Translations under genes and position numbers: made by a program
The notes under the pieces: generated by a model
The model's input: the letters and a program-made list of their open reading frames with translations, nothing else
What the model was told of the DNA's origin: nothing
The model's database searches: none
Assembly: GCF_013416775.1 (NCBI RefSeq)
Contig: NZ_SZVI01000010.1
Coordinates: 248,001 to 312,000, forward strand
Origin: Rhodoferax sp. BLA1
Lineage (GTDB): Bacteria; Pseudomonadota; Gammaproteobacteria; Burkholderiales; Burkholderiaceae_C
Direction: 5' to 3'
Length of the DNA: 64,000 nt
Shown here: one piece after another, positions 1 through 8,468 of the stretch
How positions within the stretch are numbered: position 1 is the first letter of the stretch
How the letters are laid out: each line of letters begins with the position of its first letter

Positions 1-44
1 CAAGGCCGGGCAGCGCCTCCACCATTCACGCACAGGGGACTGCT

Positions 45-1133
45 TTGAATACCACTCTTCCCGTCCTGACGGACATCTCTTCGCCTGCTCTGACCACCAC
101 ACTGCAGGCCAAAATCAACAACAAAACCAAGCCACTGGGCTCCTTGGGCCGGATCGAAGATCTGGCGCTCAAGATCGGCCAGATCCTGGACACGACCGAC
201 CCGGTGCTGACCGAGCCACAGATGGTGGTGTTTGCCGCCGACCACGGTCTGGTGGCACGTGGTGTGTCTGCCTTCCCCAAAGAGGTGAGCTGGCAGATGG
301 TCGAGAACTTCCTGGCCGGTGGCGCTGCGGTGAGCGTGTTTTCCAAACAGAACGGCATCGCGCTCAATGTGGTGGACTGCGGTGTGGACCACGACTTTCT
401 GGCCGGTTTGCCATCAGGGGCACAACGCCCGGGTTTGATGGTGCGCAAGGTGGCGGGTGCCGAAGGTGGCACCGCTGATGCATCGGTGCAACCCGCCATG
501 ACCATCGCCCAGTGCAAACAGGCCCTGCAAAACGGCATGGACATCGTCAAAAGCCTGCCCGGCAACGCGGTGTTGCTCGGTGAAATGGGCATTGGCAACA
601 CCTCGGCCGCGTCGCTGTTGCTGGCCCGCTTGACCGGGCTGGACATTGATGTCTGCACCGGCGCTGGCACGGGCCTGGACGCTCCGGCGGTGCAACGCAA
701 GGCAGCGGTGCTGCGTGAGGTGTTGACACGCCATGCGGGTGTGACCGAACCGCTGGAAGTGCTGGCCGCCATCGGCGGGCTGGAGATTGCCACGATGGTG
801 GGTGCGGTGATGCAGGCCGCGCACGAGCGCCGGGTGGTGGTGGTGGACGGCTTTATTGCCACCAGTTCGATTCTGGTGGCCCATGCCTTGCAGCCGTTGG
901 TGTTGCAGCGTTGTGTGTTTGCCCACCGCTCCGGTGAGCGCGGCCATGAGTTCATGCTGCAGCATCTGGGTGTGCAAGCCTTGCTGAACCTGGGTTTGCG
1001 TCTGGGTGAAGGCTCGGGCGGTGCGCTGGCCTGGCCGCTGCTGCAGTCGGCCTGCACCATGTTGCGCGAGATGGCGAGTTTTGCGTCGGCTGGTGTGGCC
1101 GAGCAGGAGAACAAACCCACCGCCAACGTGTGA
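45..1133 (+). CDS. cobT: Nicotinate-nucleotide--dimethylbenzimidazole phosphoribosyltransferase
   Basis: Transfers phosphoribose from nicotinate mononucleotide to 5,6-dimethylbenzimidazole, giving alpha-ribazole phosphate for the lower ligand of cobalamin (cytosolic). At 362 aa it has the normal family length. Visible family motifs are KPLGSLGRIE (residues 29-38), the AADHGL stretch, GEMGIGNTSAA (about 178-188) and, near the C-terminus, LGEGSGG, which carries the Glu that acts as catalytic base in the Salmonella enzyme. The start is TTG at 45, chosen because AGGGG at 34-38 is well spaced and the family N-terminus follows directly. It lies upstream of cobS and cobC on the same strand but is separated from them by a 437-base repeat-bearing gap, so co-transcription is uncertain. 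It must not be confused with the CobT subunit of aerobic cobaltochelatase. Confidence 0.96.
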   Translation: MNTTLPVLTDISSPALTTTLQAKINNKTKPLGSLGRIEDLALKIGQILDTTDPVLTEPQMVVFAADHGLVARGVSAFPKEVSWQMVENFLAGGAAVSVFSKQNGIALNVVDCGVDHDFLAGLPSGAQRPGLMVRKVAGAEGGTADASVQPAMTIAQCKQALQNGMDIVKSLPGNAVLLGEMGIGNTSAASLLLARLTGLDIDVCTGAGTGLDAPAVQRKAAVLREVLTRHAGVTEPLEVLAAIGGLEIATMVGAVMQAAHERRVVVVDGFIATSSILVAHALQPLVLQRCVFAHRSGERGHEFMLQHLGVQALLNLGLRLGEGSGGALAWPLLQSACTMLREMASFASAGVAEQENKPTANV

Positions 1134-1223
1134 TCACGCGTGTTGCGCTGCAAGCTGACCATGAACCATGGGCTGTTTCTTTGGTCACTGGCCATTGGCA
1201 GCGCAACACTCACCACAAAACCA

Positions 1224-1302
1224 GGCGGGGATGGGCTCAAGGTTTGGGCCGATTTTAAAAAGCGAAGCGTCATGAGGCCCGGGCCTTGAGCCCGTCCCCG
1301 CC
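1224..1302. repeat. Palindromic repeat unit 1
   Basis: Outer arms 1224-1242 and 1284-1302 are inverted copies matching at 18 of 19 bases. They enclose a 33-base core (1247-1279) that contains TTTTAAAA and AAGCGAAGCGTCATGAGG. The same 33-base core recurs as a perfect inverted copy at 1395-1427. It could form a long stem in RNA or DNA. Its function is unknown. Confidence 0.85.
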
Positions 1303-1376
1303 TGCGCGTGCTGAGGGTGTTTGTCTTTTTGGAAGCAGGAATACCAACAACCAGTCCGAGGCATAAACCGGGCCGC

Positions 1377-1445
1377 GGGCAGGGCGGACGCCGAGGCCTC
1401 ATGACGCTTCGCTTTTTAAAATCGGCCTCGACATCCGCCCTACCC
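1377..1445. repeat. Palindromic repeat unit 2
   Basis: Outer arms 1377-1396 and 1426-1445 are inverted copies matching at 17 of 20 bases. The inner core 1395-1427 is the exact reverse complement of core 1247-1279 in unit 1. The two units share the core but have different arm sequences. That points to a modular mobile or REP-like element rather than a simple duplication. Confidence 0.85.
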
Positions 1446-1570
1446 ACGACCCTTGGCATGGGTGGACATGATGCTCATCGAAGCCCAAACCTAAACCACG
1501 GTCAGTGTCACAGCTTGCGCATCTGCCACTGCCGCACAATTCTTCACTTCAGGTCACCTTGGACTTTGCC

Positions 1571-2413
1571 ATGACCCAATTCATTCGCCACTACCTGCTG
1601 AGCCTGCAGTTCTTTACCCGCATACCAATCACCGGGCGTTTGTCCGACTGGGTGGGTTACAGCCCTGCCATGCTGCGTGCCAGTGCCGGGCATTTTCCTG
1701 GTGTCGGGGTGCTGGTGGGCGGGCTGGTGGCCGCAGCGACCGCCGGTTTGCTGATGGCCTTGCCTGCCACCGGCTCGGCACCGCTGGTGGCGGCGGCGCT
1801 GGGCACGGTGCTCTCGGTGTTCATCACCGGCGCCTTCCATGAGGACGGCCTGGCCGATGTGGCCGATGGCCTGGGTGGCAGTGCGGACCGGCAACGCGCG
1901 CTGGACATCATGAAGGACTCTCGCGTGGGCGCTTTTGGTGCCATCACCGTGGTGCTGGCGTTGCTCTCCAAGGTGACGCTGCTGGGCCTGCTGGGCGACG
2001 TCAGTGGCCCGCTGATGGTGGTGGCGCTGTTTGTCGCGCATGTGGTGTCGCGCACCTGGCCGCTGCTGACCATCCGGCTGCTCTCACACGTGGGTAACAC
2101 CGCCACCTCCAAGTCCAAGCCGCTGGCAGACCAGATCAGCCTGGGTGCGCTGGTGATCGGGTTTTTATGGTGTTTTGTGGCTCTAGCCCTTACTATGTAT
2201 GGTCAGATAGCTACCGACTTCATAGCGATTGACCTGGAGACAGACAGCCTGCTGCTGGCTTTTGCCAACGGGCTGTTGGCTTCCCTGGTGGCTTGGGGGC
2301 TGATGACACGCTGGTTCTGGCGTCGCCTGCAAGGTTTCACCGGCGACTGCCTGGGTGCCATCCAGCAGGTGTGTGAACTGGCGTTTTACCTCGGGCTGGC
2401 GGTGAGTTTGTGA
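1571..2413 (+). CDS. cobS: Adenosylcobinamide-GDP ribazoletransferase (cobalamin synthase)
   Basis: Integral membrane enzyme of 280 aa that joins adenosylcobinamide-GDP to alpha-ribazole (phosphate), the last assembly step of cobalamin. It has several hydrophobic membrane spans and the acidic family signature FHEDGLADVADGLGG at about residues 86-101. I prefer ATG 1571 over the upstream in-frame start at 1505 because family N-termini begin with a QFIRHYLLSLQFFTRIP-like segment. The stop overlaps the cobC start in GTGA, which suggests translational coupling. A degenerate copy of the dispersed hairpin repeat lies inside the reading frame at 2179-2214, in a segment visibly richer in A+T than its surroundings. 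Confidence 0.95.
   Translation: MTQFIRHYLLSLQFFTRIPITGRLSDWVGYSPAMLRASAGHFPGVGVLVGGLVAAATAGLLMALPATGSAPLVAAALGTVLSVFITGAFHEDGLADVADGLGGSADRQRALDIMKDSRVGAFGAITVVLALLSKVTLLGLLGDVSGPLMVVALFVAHVVSRTWPLLTIRLLSHVGNTATSKSKPLADQISLGALVIGFLWCFVALALTMYGQIATDFIAIDLETDSLLLAFANGLLASLVAWGLMTRWFWRRLQGFTGDCLGAIQQVCELAFYLGLAVSL
2179..2214 (+). repeat. Dispersed hairpin repeat, degenerate copy inside cobS
   Basis: Reads GGCTCTAGCCCTTA then, after a short spacer, ATAGCTAC. These are the two ends shared by the repeat copies found between genes (for example 39146-39188). The second stem half is eroded and the reading frame stays open. Confidence 0.5.
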
Positions 2414-2988
2414 ACCTGATGCTGCTGCGCCACGCCCAGCCGCTGGTGGCGCCCGGAGTGTGTTACGGCGCGCTGGATGTGCCAGCGGATATGGCCGCCA
2501 CCCAGCAGGCGGCGCAGACCCTGGCGCCGGGTTTGCCGCCCGGTGGGCAGTTGTGGGTGTCGCCGCTACAAAGATGCGAGCTACTGGCCCAGACGATCAA
2601 GGGGCTCAGGCCGGATCTGACATGTATCACGGATGCCCGGCTGGCGGAGATCAACTTTGGCTGTTATGAAGGCCAGCCCTGGGCCGATATTCCGGTGGCA
2701 GCCTATGAGACCTGGACAGCTGACTTCTGGCAACACCGTTTTGGCGGGGCTGAGAGTCTGGCCGATGTCATGGCGCGGGTGAGCAGCGCTTGGCAAGAAG
2801 CTTTGGTCGCAGATCCGGCGCCAGTCTGGGTCACCCATGCGGGCGTGATCCGGGTGGCCAGCCTGCTGGCGCAAGGAGTGCAGCGTATAGACCGGGCACA
2901 AGACTGGCCGCAGGCCGCGCCGGGTTTTGGCCAGAGTGTGGTGTTGTCACTGCCGCCGTCGGGCCGTCTTGCGCCTGGTGCACCCTGA
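2410..2988 (+). CDS. cobC: Alpha-ribazole phosphatase / histidine phosphatase family
   Basis: 192 aa histidine-phosphatase fold protein, expected to dephosphorylate alpha-ribazole 5'-phosphate (or adenosylcobalamin 5'-phosphate) in the nucleotide-loop pathway. The catalytic RHAQ motif is at residues 7-10, SPLQRCE near 52, EINFGCYEG near 78 and THAGVIR near 139, which is the usual order. The start is GTG 2410 overlapping the cobS stop; ATG 2419 is an alternative that would leave only three residues before the catalytic motif. The role assignment rests on linkage to cobS as much as on sequence. Confidence 0.88.
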   Translation: MNLMLLRHAQPLVAPGVCYGALDVPADMAATQQAAQTLAPGLPPGGQLWVSPLQRCELLAQTIKGLRPDLTCITDARLAEINFGCYEGQPWADIPVAAYETWTADFWQHRFGGAESLADVMARVSSAWQEALVADPAPVWVTHAGVIRVASLLAQGVQRIDRAQDWPQAAPGFGQSVVLSLPPSGRLAPGAP

Positions 2989-3003
2989 AGTCGATCACCT
3001 CAA

Positions 3004-3837
3004 CTACAAAAACATCGACACGTCGGCCACCGCGCTGGCATCGGGCTGGGTGGCCAACAGAGTGATGCTGTCCAGTGCCAGGGTCTGCAGCAGCAGGTTG
3101 GGCAGTTCTGCCGCACTCTGGCAAGTCACCGCGTTGTTGTCGGCCAGCCGCGCCGCCAGATGCAGCACGGCGGCCAACCGTGACAACTCAGGCGCTGCCA
3201 GCGGCTGCGCACAGTGGCGCAGGCCGCGCACCAGGGCCTGCGGCAGATCCCAGTGTTGTGCCAGTTCGGCGGTCACTTCACCTTCGTCAAAACCGACCAG
3301 ACGACGCTGGAGCTGCCAGCGTTCGGCGCTGGTCATGCCAGGGGTGTCCAGCCCCTGCAGCAGATCCGGGCGGGCCTGCACCACACTCAGGTCTCCCAGG
3401 CGCAGCAGCATGCCGCACAGCCAGGCCTCCTGGTCGTCCACCTCACACAGCTCGGCCAGCCACTGCGCGTAACCAGCACAGCGCAGGCTGTAACGCCAGA
3501 AGGCCATGCGGTCCATACCAATCGGAAACGGACTGGTTTGCGCCATACAGAGTGACAGCGCGCGGGCCCGCACCTTGGCCAAACCCACCACCTTGACGGC
3601 ACGCTCCAGGGTGTCGACCTGGCCCGACAGGCCAAACAGTGCGCTGTTGGCCATACGCAGCAGGTTGGCGGTCAGGGTGGGGTCTTTTTTGATGATGCGG
3701 CAGATCACAAAGGTGTCGGCCTGGTCGTTGTTCAGGGTCTGGATCAGCGCTTGGCCGACCTCAGGCATCACCGGCCACACCACCGATTGGGTCAGGCTGG
3801 TCAGGTCGGCAAACGGGGCACGGTCCGACAGAGACAT
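3004..3837 (-). CDS. HDOD domain protein (paralogue A)
   Basis: 277 aa protein with an HDOD domain, a non-catalytic relative of HD phosphohydrolases that often acts in signalling. Visible hallmarks are PVMPEVGQALIQTLNND near the N-terminus, the DPTLTANLLRMANSA segment, the VVGLAKVRA helix, and GMLLRLGDL where an HD enzyme would carry metal ligands. ATG 3837 follows the nth stop by 5 bases. It is clearly paralogous along its whole length to the HDOD protein at 4486-5286, on the other side of nth. Its function is unknown. Confidence 0.88.
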   Translation of the reverse strand: MSLSDRAPFADLTSLTQSVVWPVMPEVGQALIQTLNNDQADTFVICRIIKKDPTLTANLLRMANSALFGLSGQVDTLERAVKVVGLAKVRARALSLCMAQTSPFPIGMDRMAFWRYSLRCAGYAQWLAELCEVDDQEAWLCGMLLRLGDLSVVQARPDLLQGLDTPGMTSAERWQLQRRLVGFDEGEVTAELAQHWDLPQALVRGLRHCAQPLAAPELSRLAAVLHLAARLADNNAVTCQSAAELPNLLLQTLALDSITLLATQPDASAVADVSMFL

Positions 3838-3842
3838 GGTGT

Positions 3843-4481
3843 TTATCCGCTTTGGGTTTTGGGAGAGAAGTCGCAGCAGGGTGCCACCGCACACTGCCAG
3901 CAGCGCGGTGTGCGCGCCTGGCACACATAACGTCCGTGCAGGATCAGCCAGTGGTGGGCATCGACCAGGAAGGCCTGGGGAATGCGTTTGAGCAACGCTT
4001 GTTCCACCGCCAGCGGGGTTTTGCCGGGTGCCAGACCGGTGCGGTTGCTGACGCGAAAGATATGGGTGTCCACGGCCATGGTGGGTTCACCAAAGGCCAC
4101 GTTGAGCACCACATTGGCGGTTTTGCGGCCCACGCCGGGCAGGGCTTCGAGCGCCTCACGCGTGCGTGGTACCTGGCCGCCATGCTGGTCAATCAGGATC
4201 TGGCAGGTCTGCAGCAGGTGTTTGGCCTTGCTGTGGTACAGGCCGATGGTCTTGATGTAAGCCTCCAGCCCTTCCAGGCCCAGGTCAAGCATCTTCTGCG
4301 GTGTGTTGGCCACCAAAAACAGGCTACGCGTGGCTTTGTTGACACTGACATCGGTGGCCTGGGCCGACAGCAACACCGCCGCCAGCAGCTCAAACACGCT
4401 GGCAAATTCCAGCTCGGTCTGGGGCTGCGGGTTGGCGGCGGCCAGGGTGGCAAAAAAGGTCTGAATTTGAGCGGGCTTCAT
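3843..4481 (-). CDS. nth: Endonuclease III
   Basis: 212 aa bifunctional DNA glycosylase/AP lyase that removes oxidised pyrimidines in base excision repair. The helix-hairpin-helix LPGVGRKTAN carries the catalytic Lys, VDTHIFR carries the catalytic Asp, and the C-terminal cysteines follow the C-x6-C-x2-C-x5-C spacing that binds the [4Fe-4S] cluster. The start ATG 4481 is 5 bases downstream of the paralogue-B HDOD stop, and its own stop is 5 bases upstream of the paralogue-A start. The three genes should therefore be one transcript. Confidence 0.97.
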   Translation of the reverse strand: MKPAQIQTFFATLAAANPQPQTELEFASVFELLAAVLLSAQATDVSVNKATRSLFLVANTPQKMLDLGLEGLEAYIKTIGLYHSKAKHLLQTCQILIDQHGGQVPRTREALEALPGVGRKTANVVLNVAFGEPTMAVDTHIFRVSNRTGLAPGKTPLAVEQALLKRIPQAFLVDAHHWLILHGRYVCQARTPRCWQCAVAPCCDFSPKTQSG

Positions 4482-4485
4482 GGGC

Positions 4486-5286
4486 TTAATGCAACTGCAC
4501 AAAGGTATCGGGCGCTGGGAAGGTGGCTTTCATCCAGCGCACCTCCAGCCCCAAGGTGTTGACAACGTCGTTGGGCAGGGTATCTACCGCCAGCGCGTCT
4601 GCATCCGGCGTGTCGGCCAGCAGCCCGGCCAGGTTCACCACCGCGCCCAAGCGCGAAAAAGCTTGTTCTACCAGCGGGTCGTAGGCACGCTCCAAGGCTT
4701 GGACGATCTGCATCGGAAAGTTCCAGCGGCGCGCCAGCTCGGCGGTGATCTGTCCTTCCGAGAAACCAATCAAGCGCTTTTCGCGTTCCCAGCGGGCGCC
4801 GGGCGGATGGGGCAGGCGTTCGATCTCGGCCAGCGCCTGTGGGTTGGCCTGGCCAATCAGCAACTCGCCCAGGCGCAGCATCATGCCGGTCAACCAAGCC
4901 TGCTGGCTGTCCATTTCCAATGGGGCCGTCAGCCATTGCGCGTAGGTAGCACAGGCCATACTGTGGCGCCAGAAGGTTGGCAAATCCAGCCCCGGCAGCG
5001 GCTCGAAAGCATCACTCAGGCAGGCGCTCAGGGCCAGCGCGCGCACCTGCGCCAGCCCCACCATCTGGATCGCCTCGTCGATGGAATACACACCACGCTG
5101 CAAACCAAACTGGGCGCTGTTGGCCAGACGCAGCAGGCGCGCACTCAAGGCCGGGTCGCGGCTGATGAGGTCACGAACTTCGTGCAGACTGGCGTTGTCG
5201 TCATTGAGCGTCTGAATCAGCCCATGTGCCACCTCGGGCATCGAGGGCAGCCTGACCGTGGCAAAAAAAGCATCAAGACTGTGCAT
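4486..5286 (-). CDS. HDOD domain protein (paralogue B)
   Basis: 266 aa HDOD protein, first gene of the HDOD-nth-HDOD unit. It has the same landmarks as paralogue A: LPSMPEVAHGLIQTLNDDN, DPALSARLLRLANSAQFG, MVGLAQVRALALS and GMMLRLGELLIGQ. The C-terminal half is all-helical with no recognisable output domain. The start ATG 5286 faces the divergent aminotransferase gene across a 133-base promoter region. The partner and signal are unknown. The tight linkage to nth hints at a repair or stress role, but that is inference. Confidence 0.88.
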   Translation of the reverse strand: MHSLDAFFATVRLPSMPEVAHGLIQTLNDDNASLHEVRDLISRDPALSARLLRLANSAQFGLQRGVYSIDEAIQMVGLAQVRALALSACLSDAFEPLPGLDLPTFWRHSMACATYAQWLTAPLEMDSQQAWLTGMMLRLGELLIGQANPQALAEIERLPHPPGARWEREKRLIGFSEGQITAELARRWNFPMQIVQALERAYDPLVEQAFSRLGAVVNLAGLLADTPDADALAVDTLPNDVVNTLGLEVRWMKATFPAPDTFVQLH

Positions 5287-5419
5287 CGGTGTTCCTGTGA
5301 GCGGTGGCTTGCATATCGGTCACAATTTACCCCAATTACGGGTTGCCAAGTGGCGCAAGCTGCGGCGGCCACGGCCACAGAATCATTTTTTGACATCTAT
5401 TTCCTGAAAGTTTTGCGCC

Positions 5420-6613
5420 ATGCAATTTGCCGACCGCCTCCAGAACGTTGAAACCTCTGCCATCCGTGAACTCTTCAAGCTGTTGGGCAAACCCGGCATC
5501 ATCAGTTTTGCCGGTGGTTTTCCCGACCCGGCGCTGTTTGATGCCGAAGGCATTGCCCAGGCCAGTGCCAGTGTGTTAGCCAACAACCCAGGCCCGGTGC
5601 TGCAATATGGCGCGACCGAAGGCTATGGCCCACTGCGTGAAGGCATTGCTGGTTTCATGGCGGGCAAGGGCGCCACGGTGGCGCCCGAGGGGCTGGTTGT
5701 CACCACCGGCAGCCAGCAGGCGCTCGACCTGATTGGCAAATGCATGATCTCGCCCGGCGACAAGGTGATTGTGGAGGCGCCTACCTTTTTGGCCACCATT
5801 CAGTGTTTCCGTCTCTATGGCGCCCAGGTGATTGGTGCACCGATTGATGCCAACGGCGTTGATGTGGACAAACTCGAAGCCCTGATTGAAGAACACCAGC
5901 CCAAACTGGTCTACCTGATCCCGACCTTTGGCAACCCGAGCGGCGCCACCTTGAGCTTGGAACGGCGCAAACGCATTCTGGAGATTGCCGTGCGCACCCA
6001 GACGCTGGTGGTGGAGGACGATCCCTATGGCGAGTTGTACTTTGATGCCGCACCACCACCGAGCCTGCTGGCGCTGAGTAGCCAGGTGCCCGGCAGCCGG
6101 GACTGGCTGGCGCATTGTGGTTCATTCAGCAAGATTTTGAGCCCGGGCCTGCGCGTGGGTTGGCTGATTGCGCCGCCCGAGCTGCTGGCCAAGGCGGTGA
6201 TGTGTAAACAGTTCAGCGACGCCCACACCAGCAACCTGACCCAGGCCATCTGCGCCCAGTACCTGACGATGGACCGGCTGGGCAGCACGCTGGCGGTGGT
6301 GCGCAAGACTTACGCCGAGCGTGCCCGTGTCATGGCGCAGTGTTTGAAGCGTGACCTGGGTGATGCGATTGACTTCAATGCACCCCAAGGTGGCATGTTT
6401 TTCTGGGCCCGTTTGACCGGTGCCAAGGGCAAAACAGCCAACGCTGGCGACTTTGCCAAACGCGCCATCGAGCAGCTGGTGGCCTTTGTGCCCGGCGCGC
6501 CGTTTTACGCACATGACCCGGATCTGGCCACGCTGCGCCTCTCGTTTGCCACCGCCGATGTGGCCAAAATCGAGGAAGGTATTGGTCGTCTGAAGCTGGC
6601 GTTGGGTCAATAA
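5420..6613 (+). CDS. PLP-dependent aminotransferase, class I/II (2-aminoadipate/LysN-like)
   Basis: 397 aa fold-type I aminotransferase. The N-terminal ISFAGGFPDPALF, the LQYGATEGYGPLRE segment, IPTFGNPSG and the PLP lysine in GSFSKILSPGLRVGW (Lys near 238) place it with the MocR-like/2-aminoadipate/aromatic aminotransferase group. It has no GntR-type DNA-binding domain. The amino donor cannot be assigned from sequence. It is a single gene divergent from the HDOD unit and is followed by the convergent amidohydrolase, so it is probably monocistronic. Confidence 0.9.
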   Translation: MQFADRLQNVETSAIRELFKLLGKPGIISFAGGFPDPALFDAEGIAQASASVLANNPGPVLQYGATEGYGPLREGIAGFMAGKGATVAPEGLVVTTGSQQALDLIGKCMISPGDKVIVEAPTFLATIQCFRLYGAQVIGAPIDANGVDVDKLEALIEEHQPKLVYLIPTFGNPSGATLSLERRKRILEIAVRTQTLVVEDDPYGELYFDAAPPPSLLALSSQVPGSRDWLAHCGSFSKILSPGLRVGWLIAPPELLAKAVMCKQFSDAHTSNLTQAICAQYLTMDRLGSTLAVVRKTYAERARVMAQCLKRDLGDAIDFNAPQGGMFFWARLTGAKGKTANAGDFAKRAIEQLVAFVPGAPFYAHDPDLATLRLSFATADVAKIEEGIGRLKLALGQ

Positions 6614-6651
6614 GCCAAGGCGCTTGAGGCGCCCAGGGGCCTGGTGGACGC

Positions 6652-7515
6652 TCAGGCCAGGCCCAGCAGACGCACCGCGTTGTCTTTCAAAATCCCGGGC
6701 ATCACCTCTGGTTTGAAACCTGCATCCTCAAAGTCTTTCATCCAGCGCTCAGGGGTGATCAGCGGGTAGTCGCTACCAAACAGGATACGGTCTTTGAGCA
6801 GGGTGTTGGCGTATTGCACCAGCTGCTTCGGAAAATATTTGGGGCTCCAGCCAGAGAGGTCAATCCAGACATTGGGCTTGTGCGTGGCCACACTCAGGGC
6901 CTCGTCTTGCCACGGAAAACTCGGGTGCGCCATGACGATCTGCATGTCGGGGAAATCCACCGCCACATCGTCCAGATGCATCGGGTTGCTGTAGGCCAGG
7001 CGCAAACCACCGCCGCAGCGCATGCCGCTGCCAATGCCGCTGTGGCCGGTGTGAAAGATGGCGGGCATTTTGTGTTCGGCAATCACCTCGTAGATCGGCC
7101 AGGCCATCTTGTCGTAGGGGTGGTAACCCTGCACCGTCGGGTGGAACTTGAAGCCCTTGATGCCGTACTCCTCAATCAGCTTGCGCGCTTCGCGTGCGCC
7201 CATCTTGCCCTTGTGCGGGTCGATGCTGGCAAAGGCCATCATCATGTCCGAGTTGGCTTTGGCCGCCTCGGCCACTTCTTCGTTGGGCACCCGCCTGCGG
7301 CCCATCTGTGACTCGGCGTCCACGGTGAACATCACCAGGCCAATTTTTCGTTCCCGGTAATAGGCAATGGTCTCCGCAATGGTGGGCCTGCGGCTGTTGC
7401 GAAAGTACTTGTCAGCGGCGCGGTCGTATTCCTCACCATAGTTGTCGAACGGGTTCCAGCAGCTCACCTCGGCATGGGTGTGGATGTCGATGGCAACCAG
7501 GTTTTTGTAGTCCAT
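6652..7515 (-). CDS. Amidohydrolase-2 family hydrolase, likely 4-hydroxyphenyl-beta-ketoacyl-CoA hydrolase (CouO-like)
   Basis: 287 aa metal-dependent hydrolase of the ACMSD-like amidohydrolase family. Metal-ligand positions are visible: HTH at 12-14, His155 in FHTGH, His197 in MAHPSF and Asp249 in FGSDYP. It sits divergently beside the crotonase, feruloyl-CoA synthase and SDR genes. That set matches the CouL/M/N/O route, in which this family cleaves the beta-keto thioester into an aromatic carboxylate and acetyl-CoA. ATG 7515 has a well-placed GGAG. The enzyme family is certain; the substrate is inferred from context. Confidence 0.82.
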   Translation of the reverse strand: MDYKNLVAIDIHTHAEVSCWNPFDNYGEEYDRAADKYFRNSRRPTIAETIAYYRERKIGLVMFTVDAESQMGRRRVPNEEVAEAAKANSDMMMAFASIDPHKGKMGAREARKLIEEYGIKGFKFHPTVQGYHPYDKMAWPIYEVIAEHKMPAIFHTGHSGIGSGMRCGGGLRLAYSNPMHLDDVAVDFPDMQIVMAHPSFPWQDEALSVATHKPNVWIDLSGWSPKYFPKQLVQYANTLLKDRILFGSDYPLITPERWMKDFEDAGFKPEVMPGILKDNAVRLLGLA

Positions 7516-7629
7516 GAAAGTCTCCTGAAATGTTGTCTAACTAGGGGAAACACTTAGAAAAATGGCCGTCAAAGCACTTGATTGTAATTATATTTAATAA
7601 CCATAATCCAGCCATCGAAAGCCCTGACC

Positions 7630-8412
7630 ATGACCAAAAAAGACATCCAACTTGAACTCTACGGCGACACCTCCGAGGTTGCCGTGATCCGCCTGACTCG
7701 GCCCAAAAAACGCAACGCGATCAACGACGGCCTGATCCTGGCGATTCGTGATCTGTTTGAAAAACTGCCCAAGAGTGTGCGCGCTGCCGTGATTGACGGC
7801 GAAGGGGAACACTTCTGCGCCGGCCTGGATTTGAGCGAATTGCAAGAACGCGATGCGGCCCAGGGTGTGTTCCATTCCCGCATGTGGCATGCCGCGCTGG
7901 AGCATGTGCAGTATGGCCCAGTGCCAGTGGTGGCCGCTTTGCACGGTGCGGTGGTGGGCGGCGGCCTGGAGCTGGCCAGTGCCTGCCATATCCGTGTGGC
8001 CGACGAGACCACGTTTTATGCGCTGCCCGAAGGTTCACGCGGCATTTTTGTCGGGGGTGGTGGTGCGGTGCGTATCCCGCGCCTGATTGGCACCGCACGC
8101 ATGACCGACATGATGCTGACCGGGCGTGTTTACAACGCGCAGGACGGCGAGCGTATTGGCCTGGCACAGTACCTGGTGCCCAACGGCACCGCCTTTGACA
8201 AGGCGCTGGAGCTGGCGGTGCGTATTGCCAGCAACGCCACCATGACCAATTTCGCGCTGACCCATGTGTTGCCGCGGATTGCTGACCAGCCCGCCGACCA
8301 GGGCTTCATGACCGAAGCCATGATGGCCGCCATTGCCCAGAGTGCCCCTGAAGCCAAAGACCGGGTGCGGGCCTTTCTGGAAGGGCGGGCCGCCAAGGTG
8401 CAGAAGGCCTGA
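7630..8412 (+). CDS. Crotonase-family enoyl-CoA hydratase (hydroxycinnamoyl-CoA hydratase candidate)
   Basis: 260 aa crotonase-fold enzyme. The oxyanion-hole segment HFCAGLDLSEL lies at about 59-69 and the second one at VVGGGLELASACHIRVAD. A glutamate in ALPEGSRGIF (about 133) occupies a catalytic position. In this cluster it should hydrate p-coumaroyl- or feruloyl-CoA to the 3-hydroxy-3-arylpropionyl-CoA. The presence of an SDR and a CouO-like hydrolase argues against direct lyase (aldehyde-forming) action, but the sequence alone cannot exclude it. The gene begins the plus-strand operon; no strong ribosome-binding site is seen before ATG 7630. Confidence 0.85.
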   Translation: MTKKDIQLELYGDTSEVAVIRLTRPKKRNAINDGLILAIRDLFEKLPKSVRAAVIDGEGEHFCAGLDLSELQERDAAQGVFHSRMWHAALEHVQYGPVPVVAALHGAVVGGGLELASACHIRVADETTFYALPEGSRGIFVGGGGAVRIPRLIGTARMTDMMLTGRVYNAQDGERIGLAQYLVPNGTAFDKALELAVRIASNATMTNFALTHVLPRIADQPADQGFMTEAMMAAIAQSAPEAKDRVRAFLEGRAAKVQKA

Positions 8413-8468
8413 GTCCACATCCGCTGACCTCAAAAAAACTAAAAAACGAGACCCGAGCGAGACCCCAC

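Larger units (their letters stand above)
1134..1570. other. Intergenic region cobT-cobS holding two palindromic repeat units
   Basis: No gene is supported in these 437 bases. The open frames that cross the region simply read through the repeat units. Two inverted-repeat units fill 1224-1445 and are listed separately. The rest (1134-1223 and 1446-1570) shows no clear promoter or riboswitch. I looked for a cobalamin riboswitch and found only a chance GCCACTG near 1524. Confidence 0.6.

Noticed and set aside
26-1459. Long minus-strand open frame across cobT and the repeat region
   Set aside because: It is the antisense shadow of cobT extended by GC-rich codon structure; it has low-complexity Arg/Pro-rich sequence and no family motif.
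1515-1540. GCCACTG in the cobS leader as a cobalamin riboswitch B12 box
   Set aside because: None of the other riboswitch elements is visible around it, and the base match is short enough to be chance.
1308-1574. 88-codon open frame between cobT and cobS
   Set aside because: It reads through palindromic repeat unit 2, and a similar peptide is read from the inverted core on the other strand, so it reflects the repeat rather than a gene.
7536-7558. TCTAA-N13-TTAGA as a MarR operator in the divergent amidohydrolase/crotonase gap
   Set aside because: Only five bases per half-site match and the spacer is wide. The position is good but the sequence evidence is too thin.
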